A stretch of DNA of 30,783 nt from Basidiobolus meristosporus CBS 931.73 (lineage: Eukaryota; Basidiobolomycota; Basidiobolomycetes; Basidiobolales; Basidiobolaceae), in contig MCFE01000844.1 of NCBI GenBank assembly GCA_002104905.1, forward strand, positions 1-30,783, read 5' to 3'. A program made the translations under genes and the position numbers. Positions 21,216 through 30,783 of the stretch are shown piece by piece (positions within the stretch are counted from its first letter, which is position 1; every line of letters begins with the position of its first letter). The notes beneath the pieces were generated by a model. The model worked only from the letters and a program-made list of their open reading frames with translations, was not told where the DNA came from and searched no databases.

Positions 21216-22719
21216 TTAACTTAGAGACTTGAGATTGAGCGGATACTCTGCGACGTACAAGGTCGGCATTAAACGATTTGCGATGGGGTACGTGAATGCT
21301 GGTGGGGACTTACTTGTGCCTGATCCTCCGCTAGGATACACTTTCCGTCCGGAACTGCTGAACGGCTTGGGGTCCGGGAACTCGGTATGAGAGTGGAAGG
21401 TCCAGCGTCCTTCGGTGGTAGGAGGGTGCTTCTTGACTACAAAGGTTGTAAACAAAGGATTAAACGATCGAACTTGTGCGGCGATTCCATAGTGAGTTAC
21501 CTTGGTGGGTAGGTTGGGAGGGTGCCTTTGCAATTCCGATGGCAGGTAACGTGTTCACTGGCGAAGGTGCCTTAGTAACAGGTGGTGGTGGTGGGGGCCC
21601 AAGTGCTTTGGGTGCAGCTGATGGAGGTGGTGGTGGGGGCGGTAGTGTCGTGGGTGATACGTGAGCCTTGGGTGCAGTATGTGTAAGTTGAGAAGGACCT
21701 CTAGATACAGGAGGTGGTGGTGGTGGGGGTGAGACCGGAGTGCTACGCAATGGATTTGGTGCTCTGTTTGGGGGAGGGGGTGGAGGAGCAGTACTACGGC
21801 TAGGTGGTGGCGGTGGTGGACCTGGTCGACGAGCAGGTGGTGGTGGTGGCTTTCTTCCCCCAGGAGGGGGTGGTACACTTCTACGTGATGGTGGTGGTGG
21901 AGCAGGGCCTCTGGCCGGAGGGGGTGGTGCCGGGCCTCTTCTAGGAGGAGGTGGAGCAGCACCTCTTGGCGGTGGAGGTGGGGCAGCATTTCTCGGGGGT
22001 GGTGGTGGAATGGCACTTCTCTGAGGAGGTGGAGCAACCGATCTGTTGGGTGGTGGGGAAGCTACGTTTCTTTGAGGCAGTGGCGGATTAAATGTACTAG
22101 TTTTGTTAACAGGTGGTGGAGGTGGGGGAATATTATTCACAGGCTTGCTTGGGAGACTCGAGCCGTTAAAGCGGCCAGCGGGCGGTGGGGGTAAAGCTGA
22201 AACAGCGGGTTTTGGAGCTGAAAAGCCATTCCCTTTATAGACATGGGGTGAGTACGGCATGGCCTAAAACCAACTGTAGGTGAATGGCTATGAAATAAAG
22301 CACATTACCTTCATCTTTACCCGTATCTATTCCTCCGCGAGATTTAAGTTTAGGCATCCCACCGGCAAATAATCCGCCTAACCCAGGTGGACCGCCCATC
22401 CCAGTCGGGGCACTACTCCCGCCAGCACTTGCCGATCCACCACTGAAACCGGTAGATGCACTTGGGCCAGACGTTTTTCCTGTTTTGCGTAGCGAGAAGC
22501 AGTGAGTATTTTCCGGTCGAGGCGTTTGAAGGCCAGATGAAGATGGAGTTGTATGTGCAACCAGGTACCTGAAAGTTGTGGACCGGATCTGTCGTTGGTA
22601 ACCGTTTTCTTCAGTCTAGTGCCAGTTTGGATTTGGCTTAGCAAGGCGGAACGATTAGGTGCCGCTGGCGGGGGACCCCCTGAGGCAGGCGGTGGGGGTG
22701 GTGGTGGGGGGCCAGGCAT
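21216..22719 (-). CDS. VRP1: Verprolin / WASP-interacting protein, five exons
   Basis: Exons on the minus strand: 22719-22569, 22479-22309, 22217-21501, 21436-21314 and 21247-21216. The introns are 89, 91, 64 and 66 bp, all GT..AG, and every junction has phase 1. The joined length is 1194 bp (397 residues and stop). The N-terminus is MPGPPPPPPPPASGG, then a WH2 actin-binding motif (NRSALLSQIQTGTRLKKT), a second block (LGGLFAGGMPKLKSRGG) and a long proline-rich middle with many PPPPPR-type units that would bind profilin and SH3 domains. The C-terminal WASP-binding motif is GRWTFHSHTEFPDP..F, and the protein ends YPSGGSGTKYPLNLKSLS. Proteins of this family stabilise WASP/Las17 at actin patches and act in endocytosis and polarity. 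Start choice: this ATG begins the conserved MPGPPPPP, although an in-frame ATG exists 93 bp upstream. No defect is visible. Confidence 0.9.
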
Positions 22720-23136
22720 CTTGTTTGAAAAGAAGAAACTACTGTATAAAGGAGAATTTACTGTAGAAGAGAATAAGCTACTTTGTGGAAACTGGAAGTT
22801 AAAGTTGGTCAAATGACACCCAAACCCGAACTCGTATTTCCGATTCGCAAAACATCGGGAAAGTCAAATAACCACCGGCAGAAATCATGGAAATCCGGGG
22901 AGTCAAACATCGATCATTGATGACGAGTATGGTGGAGCTTAGACAAGATTGATTGGCCAGTTGGCAAAGCTCTGACCGCGCATATCCCAAGATTTCAAAA
23001 CGCCATAGTTTGGAAACGCGAGAAGGACGACCCTCATTTATTTTTGGTTCGGTGATCACAAAATACAAAATACTCCCTGGATCGATAATTATAACTACAT
23101 TCTCTATGCTATGTAAGGTGCGGGGCAGGCTGGGAA
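22720..23136. other. Intergenic region between VRP1-like and HPM1-like genes
   Basis: These 417 bp hold the VRP1 promoter and the HPM1 3' region. A 348-bp antisense-frame ORF here has no family features. I see no clear TATA box. Confidence 0.5.
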
Positions 23137-24382
23137 TTACATCCACTCCAAAGCCAGGATCTCTCTTCTGACCCGTTCTTCCACGGTGTATACAGTGGTT
23201 ACCTTGAATTGAGCCTCACGTTCAACGAGTTGTCGGAAAAGGAGAACGCTTCCATTACACCCAAAGTACATGGATTTGGCCGCAACATAGGCAACACCGC
23301 CACGCTTCAGCAACGCCTTGATAAGATTGTAGAGTTTCAAGTGGGACTCGACAGAGTAGATGGTCTCGGAGGTAAGCAAGACGTCGTACTTGTCCTCTTC
23401 GCTGAGATTCAACAAGGCCTAATCGAACGTGATTAATGAAGGGACCACAAGTTAAGCAAGCCATTGGAGCACTCTACCGGTAGGGACTCCCAATCTCCGG
23501 AAAAGAAGCGGGTTCGTTTGGAAAGCTCCTGCAAGACTTGCTTCTCGTCAGCATCTTCGATATCCTGCTCGATCAAGCCATTGACTAGATCCGAGTCTGG
23601 TTGGGGGCGTGTCACAGTGTTGACCATAACGTTAGGGATGGTGATCAATCTAAGGACCTGCTCATTATAATCCTGCATATGGACAGCACATGTTTGATGC
23701 TGTACAAGGCAGTAGAGCGAGGGTAGCGAGGATCCACACCCTATCTAAATCCAGCCACGATTCAGCAAAGGCCCTAGGATGGATCGAGGAAACCTACTCA
23801 CCTCGAACACCTTCTTGTCATCGAAAAAGTTTTTTGGAAGTTGGGTGGACATGAAGCGAACCAGATCGACGGAGCATTCCCAGGTCTTGAAGCCACCTGT
23901 ACATATCACATAAGTTAACCAAAGCTGCGGGTCGTTCTCGGGCCACCAGCTTGACGCTAACCTTCATAAACACCGGCCACCAGATCGGAATTGTCTTCCA
24001 AACCAACAATGTTCTTTTGCTCGCCGTTCTCGATCTGATCCTCTTGGGCAAGTTGGAATTTGACGTCAGATAAATGACGTTTGTAGATGGGCTGGAGGTC
24101 TTGAGCGAACAAAATGGGTTCAACAACTATGTTCGTGGGCTACAACAATGTCAGCACCATTTCTGAGAAACCCCTTCAGAGAAAAGTGACCGCTCTCTTA
24201 CCAAAGGGAGTATGACCTCCGGAGAGACTTCGCGGCTGGACTCGTAAGAAATAGAAACCTCAGGGTTTACTTGATCGACGCTATCATCGTCATCCTAGGG
24301 TGCAGGGAAGTTGAGCCAGAGCGCCTTTTGTGAAGCATGTCGGGGACAAAGTGCCACTTACCACAAAGTCGAAGCGAAACAT
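23137..24382 (-). CDS. HPM1: Protein-histidine N-methyltransferase, HPM1/METTL18 family, six exons
   Basis: Exons on the minus strand: 24382-24362, 24294-24202, 24139-23962, 23896-23802, 23744-23478 and 23418-23137. The introns are 67, 62, 65, 57 and 59 bp, all GT..AG. The joined length is 936 bp (311 residues and stop). The short first exon encodes MFRFDFV, matching the phenylalanine-rich start of the family. Motifs in order are 'VYEGGFKTWECSVDLVRF', the SAM-binding motif I 'FEIGCGSSLPSLYCL' (split by intron 4), 'DYNEQVLRL', 'FFSGDWESLP', 'KYDVLLTSETIYS' and 'YVAAKSMYFG'. Yeast Hpm1 and human METTL18 methylate a histidine of ribosomal protein uL3 (Rpl3). It lies 417 bp upstream of the VRP1-like gene on the same strand. 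All exon phases agree and no lesion is seen. Confidence 0.92.
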
Positions 24383-24775
24383 TGTACTAAGGTCGAATAG
24401 GCGAACCCAGAAGCCTCGAAAACCCCATTTCAATATGGAATATAACCCGATGGTTTTTTTTATCCGGTTTGACGAAAGGCTGTTTAATCTGATTGCCTGC
24501 TCACATCTGTGATTAGTTTCACGACGAAGTAGGCAAGATCCATTTTTCTTTTGAACCAAATCCGGATTTTTCTTCACCGATACCATGCAAATCTGCTAGG
24601 ATGCAAATTGAGGCTATATTGCACACTATGCAGTCCGAGGATTCTTCTATCGTCCGTAAACGCTCCATTATCAGCGAGATCGGTTGTGTTTGTTGGTAAA
24701 TGAGGAATGGAATTATTTATTCAATCAAAAAGTATATGTATATGAAAGTTGTTGGGGCGAATTATTACACTGCGC
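24383..24775. other. Intergenic region between HPM1-like gene and transporter copy 1
   Basis: This is the HPM1 upstream region and the 3' flank of transporter copy 1. The only site I can point to is the poly(A) signal on the minus strand at 24716-24721. A 98-codon frame overlapping HPM1 exon 1 is not conserved. Confidence 0.5.
24716..24721 (-). terminator. Poly(A) signal of transporter copy 1
   Basis: AATAAA on the minus strand, 55 bp beyond the stop codon of copy 1. This hexamer is the usual eukaryotic cleavage/polyadenylation signal; use here is inferred. Confidence 0.5.
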
Positions 24776-26077
24776 TTATGAGGCTTCTTCCATCTTGGTA
24801 TCGGTATCATTGCATGTCTCCTTGACATTTTTCGCAATGAGATAGGTGAAGGGAAGGGACACGGTGAACAGTGCCCACGACACGATCAGCTGGATCAAGA
24901 AGCTGGTGTTGACTGCGTCGATTCTCCAGGCAATGGCTGCTCCGGCAGATTGCATTCCCTTGTAGTAGCCGGCATATCTGGCCAAGATGGTCGAGTCGTT
25001 GGACATGGCTCCCATGATCCAGTAGGCGTAGGTCTGGAGGGCAGCATCGCAGATACCATAGCAGACATACAGCACCCACTTGGGCCAGAAGGCTCCGGCA
25101 TCATTGATGAAGTCGATATCCTTGGGGTGATCCTCGCGGGTGTATTGAAGCTGCAGAGCAAGACCTCCACCCCAGGTGGCGGTGAACAGGATCCCGACGC
25201 CAGCAAGTCCGTACAAAGCTCTGGTTCTTCTGCCGAAGCGGGGGGTATCAAGGAACGCACCCAAGATGTATGCTCCGGCCATCTGCGAGCCCCAGTAGAA
25301 GGCGTTGTTGAATGATCTGCTACGGAGGTTGAACAGCACTCCGTTCACTGCTCCGAATTGGTACGAGTAGAACCAGTTGGACGCGAGGCAGAGTGGGGTC
25401 AGCAGGAGCATGTTCTTGTCGGTGAACATCTTCAAGATTCCGATGATCTCATTGCCAATGTTGCTGAACTTCTCCACATGCACGCGAGACCCATCGTCAC
25501 GGACGACCTTGGCGGGTGGGAGGATGGCAAGTCCAGCAATAGCGCCAATGATCATGATCACCAGGAAGGCCAGGTAGGTAGAGTTGCTGACAGCCCCGCT
25601 GTCTGAGTGGAAGTTGAGGCCGAATGGAATGAACGCGCCCATGACACCGCCAAGGTTGAAGATGATCCAGAAGAGACCGACACAGCGACCCTTCTGATCT
25701 TCAGCGGGGTAGGCCATCATGATCACACCCTGAGTGGTCCAGAGAATACCAGCACCAATACCCAACACTGCGCTGGAAGCAATGACAAAGGCGGCGTTCT
25801 TGTTGACGTTGTAGTTGAGAAGAGAGCCGGAGTATAGGGCATAGGAGAGCCCACCGAGCAGCATACACAAGCGGCCACCAAGGACATTGTAGAAGCCACC
25901 ACCGAGACAACCGAATACAGCGAAGCAGGCGTAAAGGGCGACGTTTCCGTTCTTGGCGGTGTTATCGTCCATCTGGCCACCGGCACCCATGCCGTTGATG
26001 ACATTGAACATGCCAGGGCAGCAGAAGCAAACAAGACCTACCAGGAGGACTTGTGTGAGAGGACTGTTGTATCTCAT
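24776..26077 (-). CDS. UNC93/DUF895-like membrane transporter, copy 1
   Basis: An intronless 433-residue protein with about 11-12 hydrophobic segments, the first at residues 7-27 (LTQVLLVGLVCFCCPGMFNV). Family motifs are 'CCPGMFNVINGMGAGGQ', 'ALYACFAVFG', 'LGGLSYALYSGSLL', 'GIGAGILWTTQGVIMMAYP', 'GLFWIIFNLGGVMGAFIP' and a C-terminal 'YAYWIMGAMSND'. Fungal members of this MFS-related family (UNC93, DUF895) are integral membrane proteins whose substrates are mostly unknown. The protein is identical to that of copy 2 (27123-28424), which is divergently oriented across a 1,045-bp spacer; the DNA differs at roughly ten silent sites. Absence of introns contrasts with the neighbouring genes. The ATG starts at the conserved MRYNSPLTQ; the N-terminal tail is very short. 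Confidence 0.93.
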   Translation of the reverse strand: MRYNSPLTQVLLVGLVCFCCPGMFNVINGMGAGGQMDDNTAKNGNVALYACFAVFGCLGGGFYNVLGGRLCMLLGGLSYALYSGSLLNYNVNKNAAFVIASSAVLGIGAGILWTTQGVIMMAYPAEDQKGRCVGLFWIIFNLGGVMGAFIPFGLNFHSDSGAVSNSTYLAFLVIMIIGAIAGLAILPPAKVVRDDGSRVHVEKFSNIGNEIIGILKMFTDKNMLLLTPLCLASNWFYSYQFGAVNGVLFNLRSRSFNNAFYWGSQMAGAYILGAFLDTPRFGRRTRALYGLAGVGILFTATWGGGLALQLQYTREDHPKDIDFINDAGAFWPKWVLYVCYGICDAALQTYAYWIMGAMSNDSTILARYAGYYKGMQSAGAAIAWRIDAVNTSFLIQLIVSWALFTVSLPFTYLIAKNVKETCNDTDTKMEEAS

Positions 26078-26126
26078 GATAATGAATTTGATGTGAACTG
26101 ATGTGATAGTAGCAACATTTCACAGC

Positions 26127-26133
26127 TTTTATA
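26127..26133 (-). promoter_or_regulatory. TATA box of transporter copy 1
   Basis: TATAAAA on the minus strand, 50 bp upstream of the start codon. It is followed by GC, as in the equivalent site of copy 2 (TATAAAAGC in both). Confidence 0.6.
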
Positions 26134-27049
26134 ACCTCGTAAAATTGGCGCATATTCGTCTCCAACGATAACGTGCTTCATATGGCAGGCATTCGTGGAG
26201 CCGAGAACCAGATCATACTCCCATATAATATATATGGAATGATCCTTAGTACAAAGTCTGGGCTGTCAAGCAAACTGTTTGGTAGTAACTCAGTAGAATT
26301 CAAATGGGGGTAAATGTAACAAACCTGGGTAGGTAAATACCCCCAAGAAACTACCCTGTATATATCTATACATAGTCTACTTATCGGAGCAAACCTCAAG
26401 GTTCTATTCAATAAGCTAATTAATTAATCTTAATATGGGATTTCTTGGAGCTGAAGAAGTTCGACTTTCTGATGATTGTGGCTTCCTCGCATAGTTACTG
26501 TTATGCTGGCCAATCAGGGAGTCCCAATTAGTGTTTTCCATATTCTACCATGGATGATGAGATGCCTATTTTGGAATGCCATCTGTGGAGAACCTATCTC
26601 CATCGCTCAACTGACTTGTACCAACCTGGTCGGAGAAGACGAATTAGGAATCACCGCTGCCACGACAGTTGAGCAACCCAACCAAGGATCCCCGTTGCAG
26701 TACGGTACACGAGTATGGCCACACCTGCCATAAAAAGGAATTCCAATCATTATGGTCTAGTTACGTAGTTTCAAAATGACAATATCTCCAGGACAAAACT
26801 AGACTTATTGCCACACAAACACAAACTTGAAGTCAAGAATGGGCTTAAATTCCATTGCAAGTCGAGATCGAATGATTCCTTTCGCCGGTCACGTTTTATC
26901 GTTCGCGATGCTGTGAATGGCAAAATGATTCTACTTATTTCGATTCCCTGTGATCGTTGGACAATTTTGGTGGAGTATCCGTACTGCTTAAACTACCATT
27001 TTAGCATGAACACAACACAAAGCAAACCACATAGCACAGAGCATGAAAC

Positions 27050-27056
27050 TATAAAA
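27050..27056 (+). promoter_or_regulatory. TATA box of transporter copy 2
   Basis: TATAAAA followed by GC, 66 bp upstream of the copy 2 start codon. Confidence 0.6.
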
Positions 27057-27122
27057 GCAGGGCTTGATTTCCTCCTTTCTCAGTAAAACCAATCATACAT
27101 TTTATTTGAATAAAATATTCAA

Positions 27123-28424
27123 ATGCGCTACAACAGTCCTCTCACACAAGTCCTCCTGGTAGGTCTTGTTTGCTTCTGCTGCCCTGGCATGTTCAATGTC
27201 ATCAACGGCATGGGTGCCGGTGGCCAGATGGACGATAACACCGCCAAGAACGGAAACGTCGCCCTTTACGCCTGCTTCGCTGTATTCGGTTGTCTCGGTG
27301 GTGGCTTCTACAATGTCCTTGGTGGCCGCTTGTGCATGCTGCTCGGTGGGCTCTCCTATGCCCTCTACTCTGGCTCTCTTCTCAACTACAACGTCAACAA
27401 GAACGCCGCCTTTGTCATTGCTTCCAGCGCAGTGTTGGGTATTGGTGCTGGTATTCTCTGGACCACTCAGGGTGTGATCATGATGGCCTACCCCGCTGAA
27501 GATCAGAAGGGTCGCTGTGTCGGTCTCTTCTGGATCATCTTCAACCTTGGCGGTGTCATGGGCGCGTTCATTCCATTCGGCCTCAACTTCCACTCAGACA
27601 GCGGGGCTGTCAGCAACTCCACCTACCTGGCCTTCCTGGTGATCATGATCATTGGCGCTATTGCTGGACTTGCCATCCTCCCACCCGCCAAGGTCGTCCG
27701 TGACGATGGGTCTCGCGTGCATGTGGAGAAGTTCAGCAACATTGGCAATGAGATCATCGGAATCTTGAAGATGTTCACCGACAAGAACATGCTCCTGCTG
27801 ACCCCACTCTGCCTCGCGTCCAACTGGTTCTACTCGTACCAATTCGGAGCAGTGAACGGAGTGCTGTTCAACCTCCGTAGCAGATCATTCAACAACGCCT
27901 TCTACTGGGGCTCGCAGATGGCCGGAGCATACATCTTGGGTGCGTTCCTTGATACCCCCCGCTTCGGCAGAAGAACCAGAGCTTTGTACGGACTTGCTGG
28001 CGTCGGGATCCTGTTCACCGCCACCTGGGGTGGAGGTCTTGCTCTGCAGCTTCAATACACCCGCGAGGATCACCCCAAGGATATCGACTTCATCAATGAT
28101 GCCGGAGCCTTCTGGCCCAAGTGGGTGCTGTATGTCTGCTATGGTATCTGCGATGCTGCCCTCCAGACCTACGCCTACTGGATCATGGGAGCCATGTCCA
28201 ACGACTCGACCATCTTGGCCAGATATGCCGGCTACTACAAGGGAATGCAATCTGCCGGAGCAGCCATTGCCTGGAGAATCGACGCAGTCAACACCAGCTT
28301 CTTGATCCAGCTGATCGTGTCGTGGGCACTGTTCACCGTGTCCCTTCCCTTCACCTATCTCATTGCGAAAAATGTCAAGGAGACATGCAATGATACCGAT
28401 ACCAAGATGGAAGAGGCTTCTTAA
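27123..28424 (+). CDS. UNC93/DUF895-like membrane transporter, copy 2
   Basis: This is an intronless 433-residue protein identical to that of copy 1. DNA similarity begins at the start codon (ATGCGC here, ATGAGA in copy 1) and ends at the last codons (GAGGCTTCTTAA here, GAAGCCTCATAA in copy 1). Outside the CDS the flanks differ at once. At several sites where copies 1 and 2 differ (codon 2 CGC, 'CTCTACTCTGGC', 'AACTCCACC'), copy 2 agrees with copy 3. This pattern fits conversion between coding sequences. Function is as for copy 1: a multi-pass membrane protein, substrate unknown. Both copies are intact, and distinct promoters might give them different expression. Confidence 0.93.
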   Translation: MRYNSPLTQVLLVGLVCFCCPGMFNVINGMGAGGQMDDNTAKNGNVALYACFAVFGCLGGGFYNVLGGRLCMLLGGLSYALYSGSLLNYNVNKNAAFVIASSAVLGIGAGILWTTQGVIMMAYPAEDQKGRCVGLFWIIFNLGGVMGAFIPFGLNFHSDSGAVSNSTYLAFLVIMIIGAIAGLAILPPAKVVRDDGSRVHVEKFSNIGNEIIGILKMFTDKNMLLLTPLCLASNWFYSYQFGAVNGVLFNLRSRSFNNAFYWGSQMAGAYILGAFLDTPRFGRRTRALYGLAGVGILFTATWGGGLALQLQYTREDHPKDIDFINDAGAFWPKWVLYVCYGICDAALQTYAYWIMGAMSNDSTILARYAGYYKGMQSAGAAIAWRIDAVNTSFLIQLIVSWALFTVSLPFTYLIAKNVKETCNDTDTKMEEAS

Positions 28425-28484
28425 TCGCAGTGTATCTAGAATTTTGTTCGTACATATAAGTTCGTTAACCTGTAGAATTTCATA

Positions 28485-28490
28485 AATAAA
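28485..28490 (+). terminator. Poly(A) signal of transporter copy 2
   Basis: AATAAA 60 bp beyond the stop codon, within cataaataaataac. Use is inferred from position. Confidence 0.5.
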
Positions 28491-30022
28491 TAACTCAATC
28501 GTTCATACAACATCTTCAGGTAAAGCCCACTTGTAGGTAGATACCTGTTGCGCGCTGGTTTTGAATATAAAGTTGGCAGATAGCGACTTTGGGCGATACA
28601 GGTCACCAAGGAATCTTGATCGACCGTTATTCAAGCCCTCGGATCGGGCGACATTAAGTGTAACGTTCACCGAGCGGGTAACATATGAATTAATCCTTCA
28701 ACGGGATCCTTCCAAATTCAACGATGGTATTGATAGCGCCAGCAACCAAATTATATGGATCCAAGACGATCCATTTAAATTCATGCTTTTGTTAGCCACG
28801 GCGCTGTAATACATCATACTATTAGCTATAAATTAGCTGATTATGGCCTCGTAGTCCAAATTTGGGACACCAATCCTGAGAGTACATAGGTTGTTGAAAA
28901 TCCATACTGATCTGGTTGAGGAAACGTTGAATATGTCAGGCTACGTTGATTGGGTGGGGGGTGTGATCATTTGATATTAGGTTAAAAAGTTGATGGTGTG
29001 GTTAATACCTTATTTAGGAGGCATGAGATCATGGGAAATTTTGGGCTAGTTATCGAATTTCTCTTGCTTGAAAAAGAGAACTTTTTCCTGTGATGAAAGA
29101 ACTTACCATTATTCCATATTCTAATATTAACCTCCTCGGGTTATTTTGGGATCCCGTCAGATGCACCATTTAATCATGAGATTGCAGGCAGAAAGTTGGG
29201 ATTTCTCAAGTGATAGACTCTAAAGCAGTTACCTGATGCTTACCTGTCAGTCGCTCGATCAATTCAGCACTGCATATTAATTGTGGACGCCCTTCCCCAG
29301 GGATTTTTTTCTCGTTTGTATTCATAGTGGTCATTCCCGAATCACTATTGATGTGTGGTTTTAATCTATTCATGGATTTAAACGAACCTGTCTGGATTCC
29401 CCACCAACTGTTAACCAGTGGATCTATTTTTATAACTAGCTGATAAGCGCTTTCCAAATTTCACGATATCAACGCAAGACCTGATTACATGCAGAGCTAC
29501 AAACCATCGGTACGTGGAATGTGTTTTATCGCGATCATCAACGCCTTGACGGTTAGAGTTACGCCCACAATAACTTACAATCGGTAGGTTGCAGTAGTAT
29601 GAAAGCTCCAATAACTCAACCCTCGCAGTGCCAATACCTCGTACCAATGCCAAGATTATACGGATAGTGATTCAAGGTAGTCTATTTTCCCTCCTAGAAT
29701 TGTCATAGAAGTTACATCTCAACGAGTAATCACAAAGTAAAACCACTTTGTTAACTGTTAATCATTGCGGCCGCAAATACGAAATGTCGCTAGGCTGATT
29801 GAAGTAAGTGAAACCCCTCCCACGTTTGGTATGGGCGATTGGCTTGATCGATTAAAGTAATGTGAAACCAACGACCATATTTGGCAGAGTAGAACGATGT
29901 CAAAATCCGATAAGAAGGGTTTGTTATTTTGGGCTTACAAAAAAGTAACGACATGGTTGTTATTATGTGCGTTTCCGAAGATTGACACAACAGTGGGTAT
30001 TCATAGATAAGCGCGAAAAGCG
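28491..30022. other. Intergenic region between transporter copies 2 and 3
   Basis: About 1.5 kb without a gene I recognise. Short frames (28561-28809 plus; 29206-29457, 29411-29653 and 29790-30098 minus) lack known motifs. No clear repeat of the copia or Plavaka families is present. Confidence 0.5.
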
Positions 30023-30029
30023 TATAAAT
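30023..30029 (+). promoter_or_regulatory. TATA box of transporter copy 3
   Basis: TATAAAT 74 bp upstream of the ATG at 30104. Its placement is similar to that in copy 2, although the surrounding sequence differs. Confidence 0.5.
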
Positions 30030-30103
30030 GAGAGCGTCTTGGCGCCTTGTACAACCTAACAAATCATCTAAACTTGGTCTCACCGCATTATCTTCCATTC
30101 TTG

Positions 30104-30783
30104 ATGCGCTACAACAGTCCGCTTGCCCAGGTTCTTCTAGTGGGTTTGATCTGCTTCTGCTGCCCTGGCATGTTCAATGTCATCAACGGCATGGGTGCCG
30201 GTGGTCAAATGGATAACAACACCGCCAAGAACGGAAACGTCGCCCTTTACGCCTGCTTCGCTGTATTCGGTTACTTGGGTGGTGGTATTTACAACGTTCT
30301 TGGTGGTCGCCTGTGCTTGTTGCTGGGAGGACTTTCCTATGCCCTCTACTCTGGCTCTCTTCTCAACTACAACGTTAACAAAAATGCTGCATTTGTCATC
30401 GGTGCCAGTGCCGTGCTTGGTCTTGGAGCCGGTATTCTTTGGACCACTCAAGGTGTGATCATGATGTCCTACCCCGCTGAAGACCAAAAGGGTCGTTGTG
30501 TCGGCCTCTTCTGGATCATCTTCAACCTTGGTGGCGTCATGGGCGCGTTCATTCCATTCGGCCTCAACTTCCACTCAGACAAGGGTGCTGTCAGCAACTC
30601 CACCTACCTGGCCTTCCTGGTGATCATGATCATTGGCGCTATTGCTGGACTTGCCATCCTCCCGCCCGAGAAGGTTGTCCGTGATGATGGGTCTCGTGTG
30701 CACGTGGAGAAGTTCAGCAACATCGGAAAGGAGATCCTTGAAACATTGAAGCTATTCACCGACAAGAACATGCTCCTGCTGAC
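30104..30783 (+). CDS. UNC93/DUF895-like membrane transporter, copy 3 (5' part, runs off the window)
   Basis: The frame is open from ATG at 30104 to the last base: 226 complete codons and no stop or intron. It starts MRYNSPLAQVLLVGLICFCC and keeps the family motifs (GMFNVINGMGAGGQ, ALYSGSLLNYN, GAGILWTTQGVIMMSYP, FWIIFNLGGVMGAFIP). It differs from copies 1 and 2 at a modest number of residues, for example DNNTAK for DDNTAK, FGYLGGGIYN for FGCLGGGFYN and SDKGAVS for SDSGAVS. Silent differences are unevenly spread: some blocks (about 30532-30662) are almost identical to copy 2, while others differ at every few codons. The gene lies head to tail with copy 2. Confidence 0.9.
   Translation, partial: MRYNSPLAQVLLVGLICFCCPGMFNVINGMGAGGQMDNNTAKNGNVALYACFAVFGYLGGGIYNVLGGRLCLLLGGLSYALYSGSLLNYNVNKNAAFVIGASAVLGLGAGILWTTQGVIMMSYPAEDQKGRCVGLFWIIFNLGGVMGAFIPFGLNFHSDKGAVSNSTYLAFLVIMIIGAIAGLAILPPEKVVRDDGSRVHVEKFSNIGKEILETLKLFTDKNMLLL

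Larger units (their letters stand above)
26078..27122. other. Divergent intergenic spacer between transporter copies 1 and 2
   Basis: The spacer contains the two TATA boxes (26127-26133 minus, 27050-27056 plus) and no recognisable gene. The short frames at 26476-26733 and 26808-27086 have no family features. The two flanks show no visible similarity to each other outside the TATA motif, although the genes are almost identical. Confidence 0.6.

Noticed and set aside
21740-22024. Glycine-rich open frame on the plus strand (and a His/Leu-rich one at 21555-22037 minus)
   Set aside because: They are other-frame readings of the proline-rich VRP1 exon 3, which has supported splice sites and conserved ends.
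22799-23146. 115-codon frame upstream of VRP1-like
   Set aside because: It overlaps the HPM1 stop region, shows no family features, and fits the intergenic spacer between two well-supported genes.
24895-26034. Several 60-120-codon frames antisense or out of frame to the transporter (mirrored in copy 2)
   Set aside because: They exist only because the GC-rich transporter CDS lacks stops in other frames; they show no conserved motif and appear in both copies by identity.
28561-28809. 82-codon frame between transporter copies 2 and 3
   Set aside because: No motif or repeat relation is recognised, and it is short enough to be chance.

Overview
The window looks like a repeat-rich stretch of a fungal nuclear genome, most likely a basidiomycete. 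The evidence is short introns (57-91 bp) with GT..AG borders, a verprolin-type actin regulator, an HPM1-type histidine methyltransferase, a fungal UNC93-like transporter family, and a mix of Ty1/copia, Tnp2/Plavaka-like and PIF/Harbinger elements. I cannot name the species.

Layout. Bases 1-216 are the C-terminal end of a PIF/Harbinger transposase. At about 421-3114 lies a 5' portion of a copia element (probable LTR, tRNA-derived primer site, gag, protease, integrase, start of RT) with four in-frame stops. At about 3115 it is joined, in the same reading frame, to an unrelated G-poor segment (3115-5262). This encodes the core, ATPase and C-terminal HNH nuclease of a MutS7-type MutS, the family known from giant viruses, octocoral mitochondria and some epsilonproteobacteria. 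It has two in-frame TGA codons, an 11-residue tandem-repeat insertion and a substituted Walker B motif, so it is a relic under the standard code. It is followed by AT-rich sequence with a short interspersed repeat (about 5400-5860). Bases 6335-8303 are a decayed Tnp2/Plavaka-like transposon, and its 3' part recurs at 19217-19745. Between the two lies a nest of three related, decayed copia copies: A (minus, 8304-12483, carrying a solo LTR with target duplication and a duplicated RT segment), B (minus, 12484-14208) and C (plus, 14209-18531). Bases 19746-21215 hold no gene I recognise.

From 21216 onward the DNA is richer in G+C and genic. VRP1-like (five exons, minus) and HPM1-like (six exons, minus) are both reconstructable without a frame break. 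Three intronless UNC93/DUF895-like transporter genes follow: copy 1 (minus, 24776-26077), copy 2 (plus, 27123-28424) and copy 3 (plus, 30104 to the window end). Copies 1 and 2 encode the same 433-residue protein, and the DNA identity stops at the CDS borders, which points to gene conversion.

The most unusual item is the MutS7-HNH relic in a fungal chromosome. The second is the family of transporter copies homogenised only over their coding sequence. There is no operon logic here: the left 20 kb is a graveyard of mobile DNA and the right 10 kb is ordinary gene space with a young local gene family.
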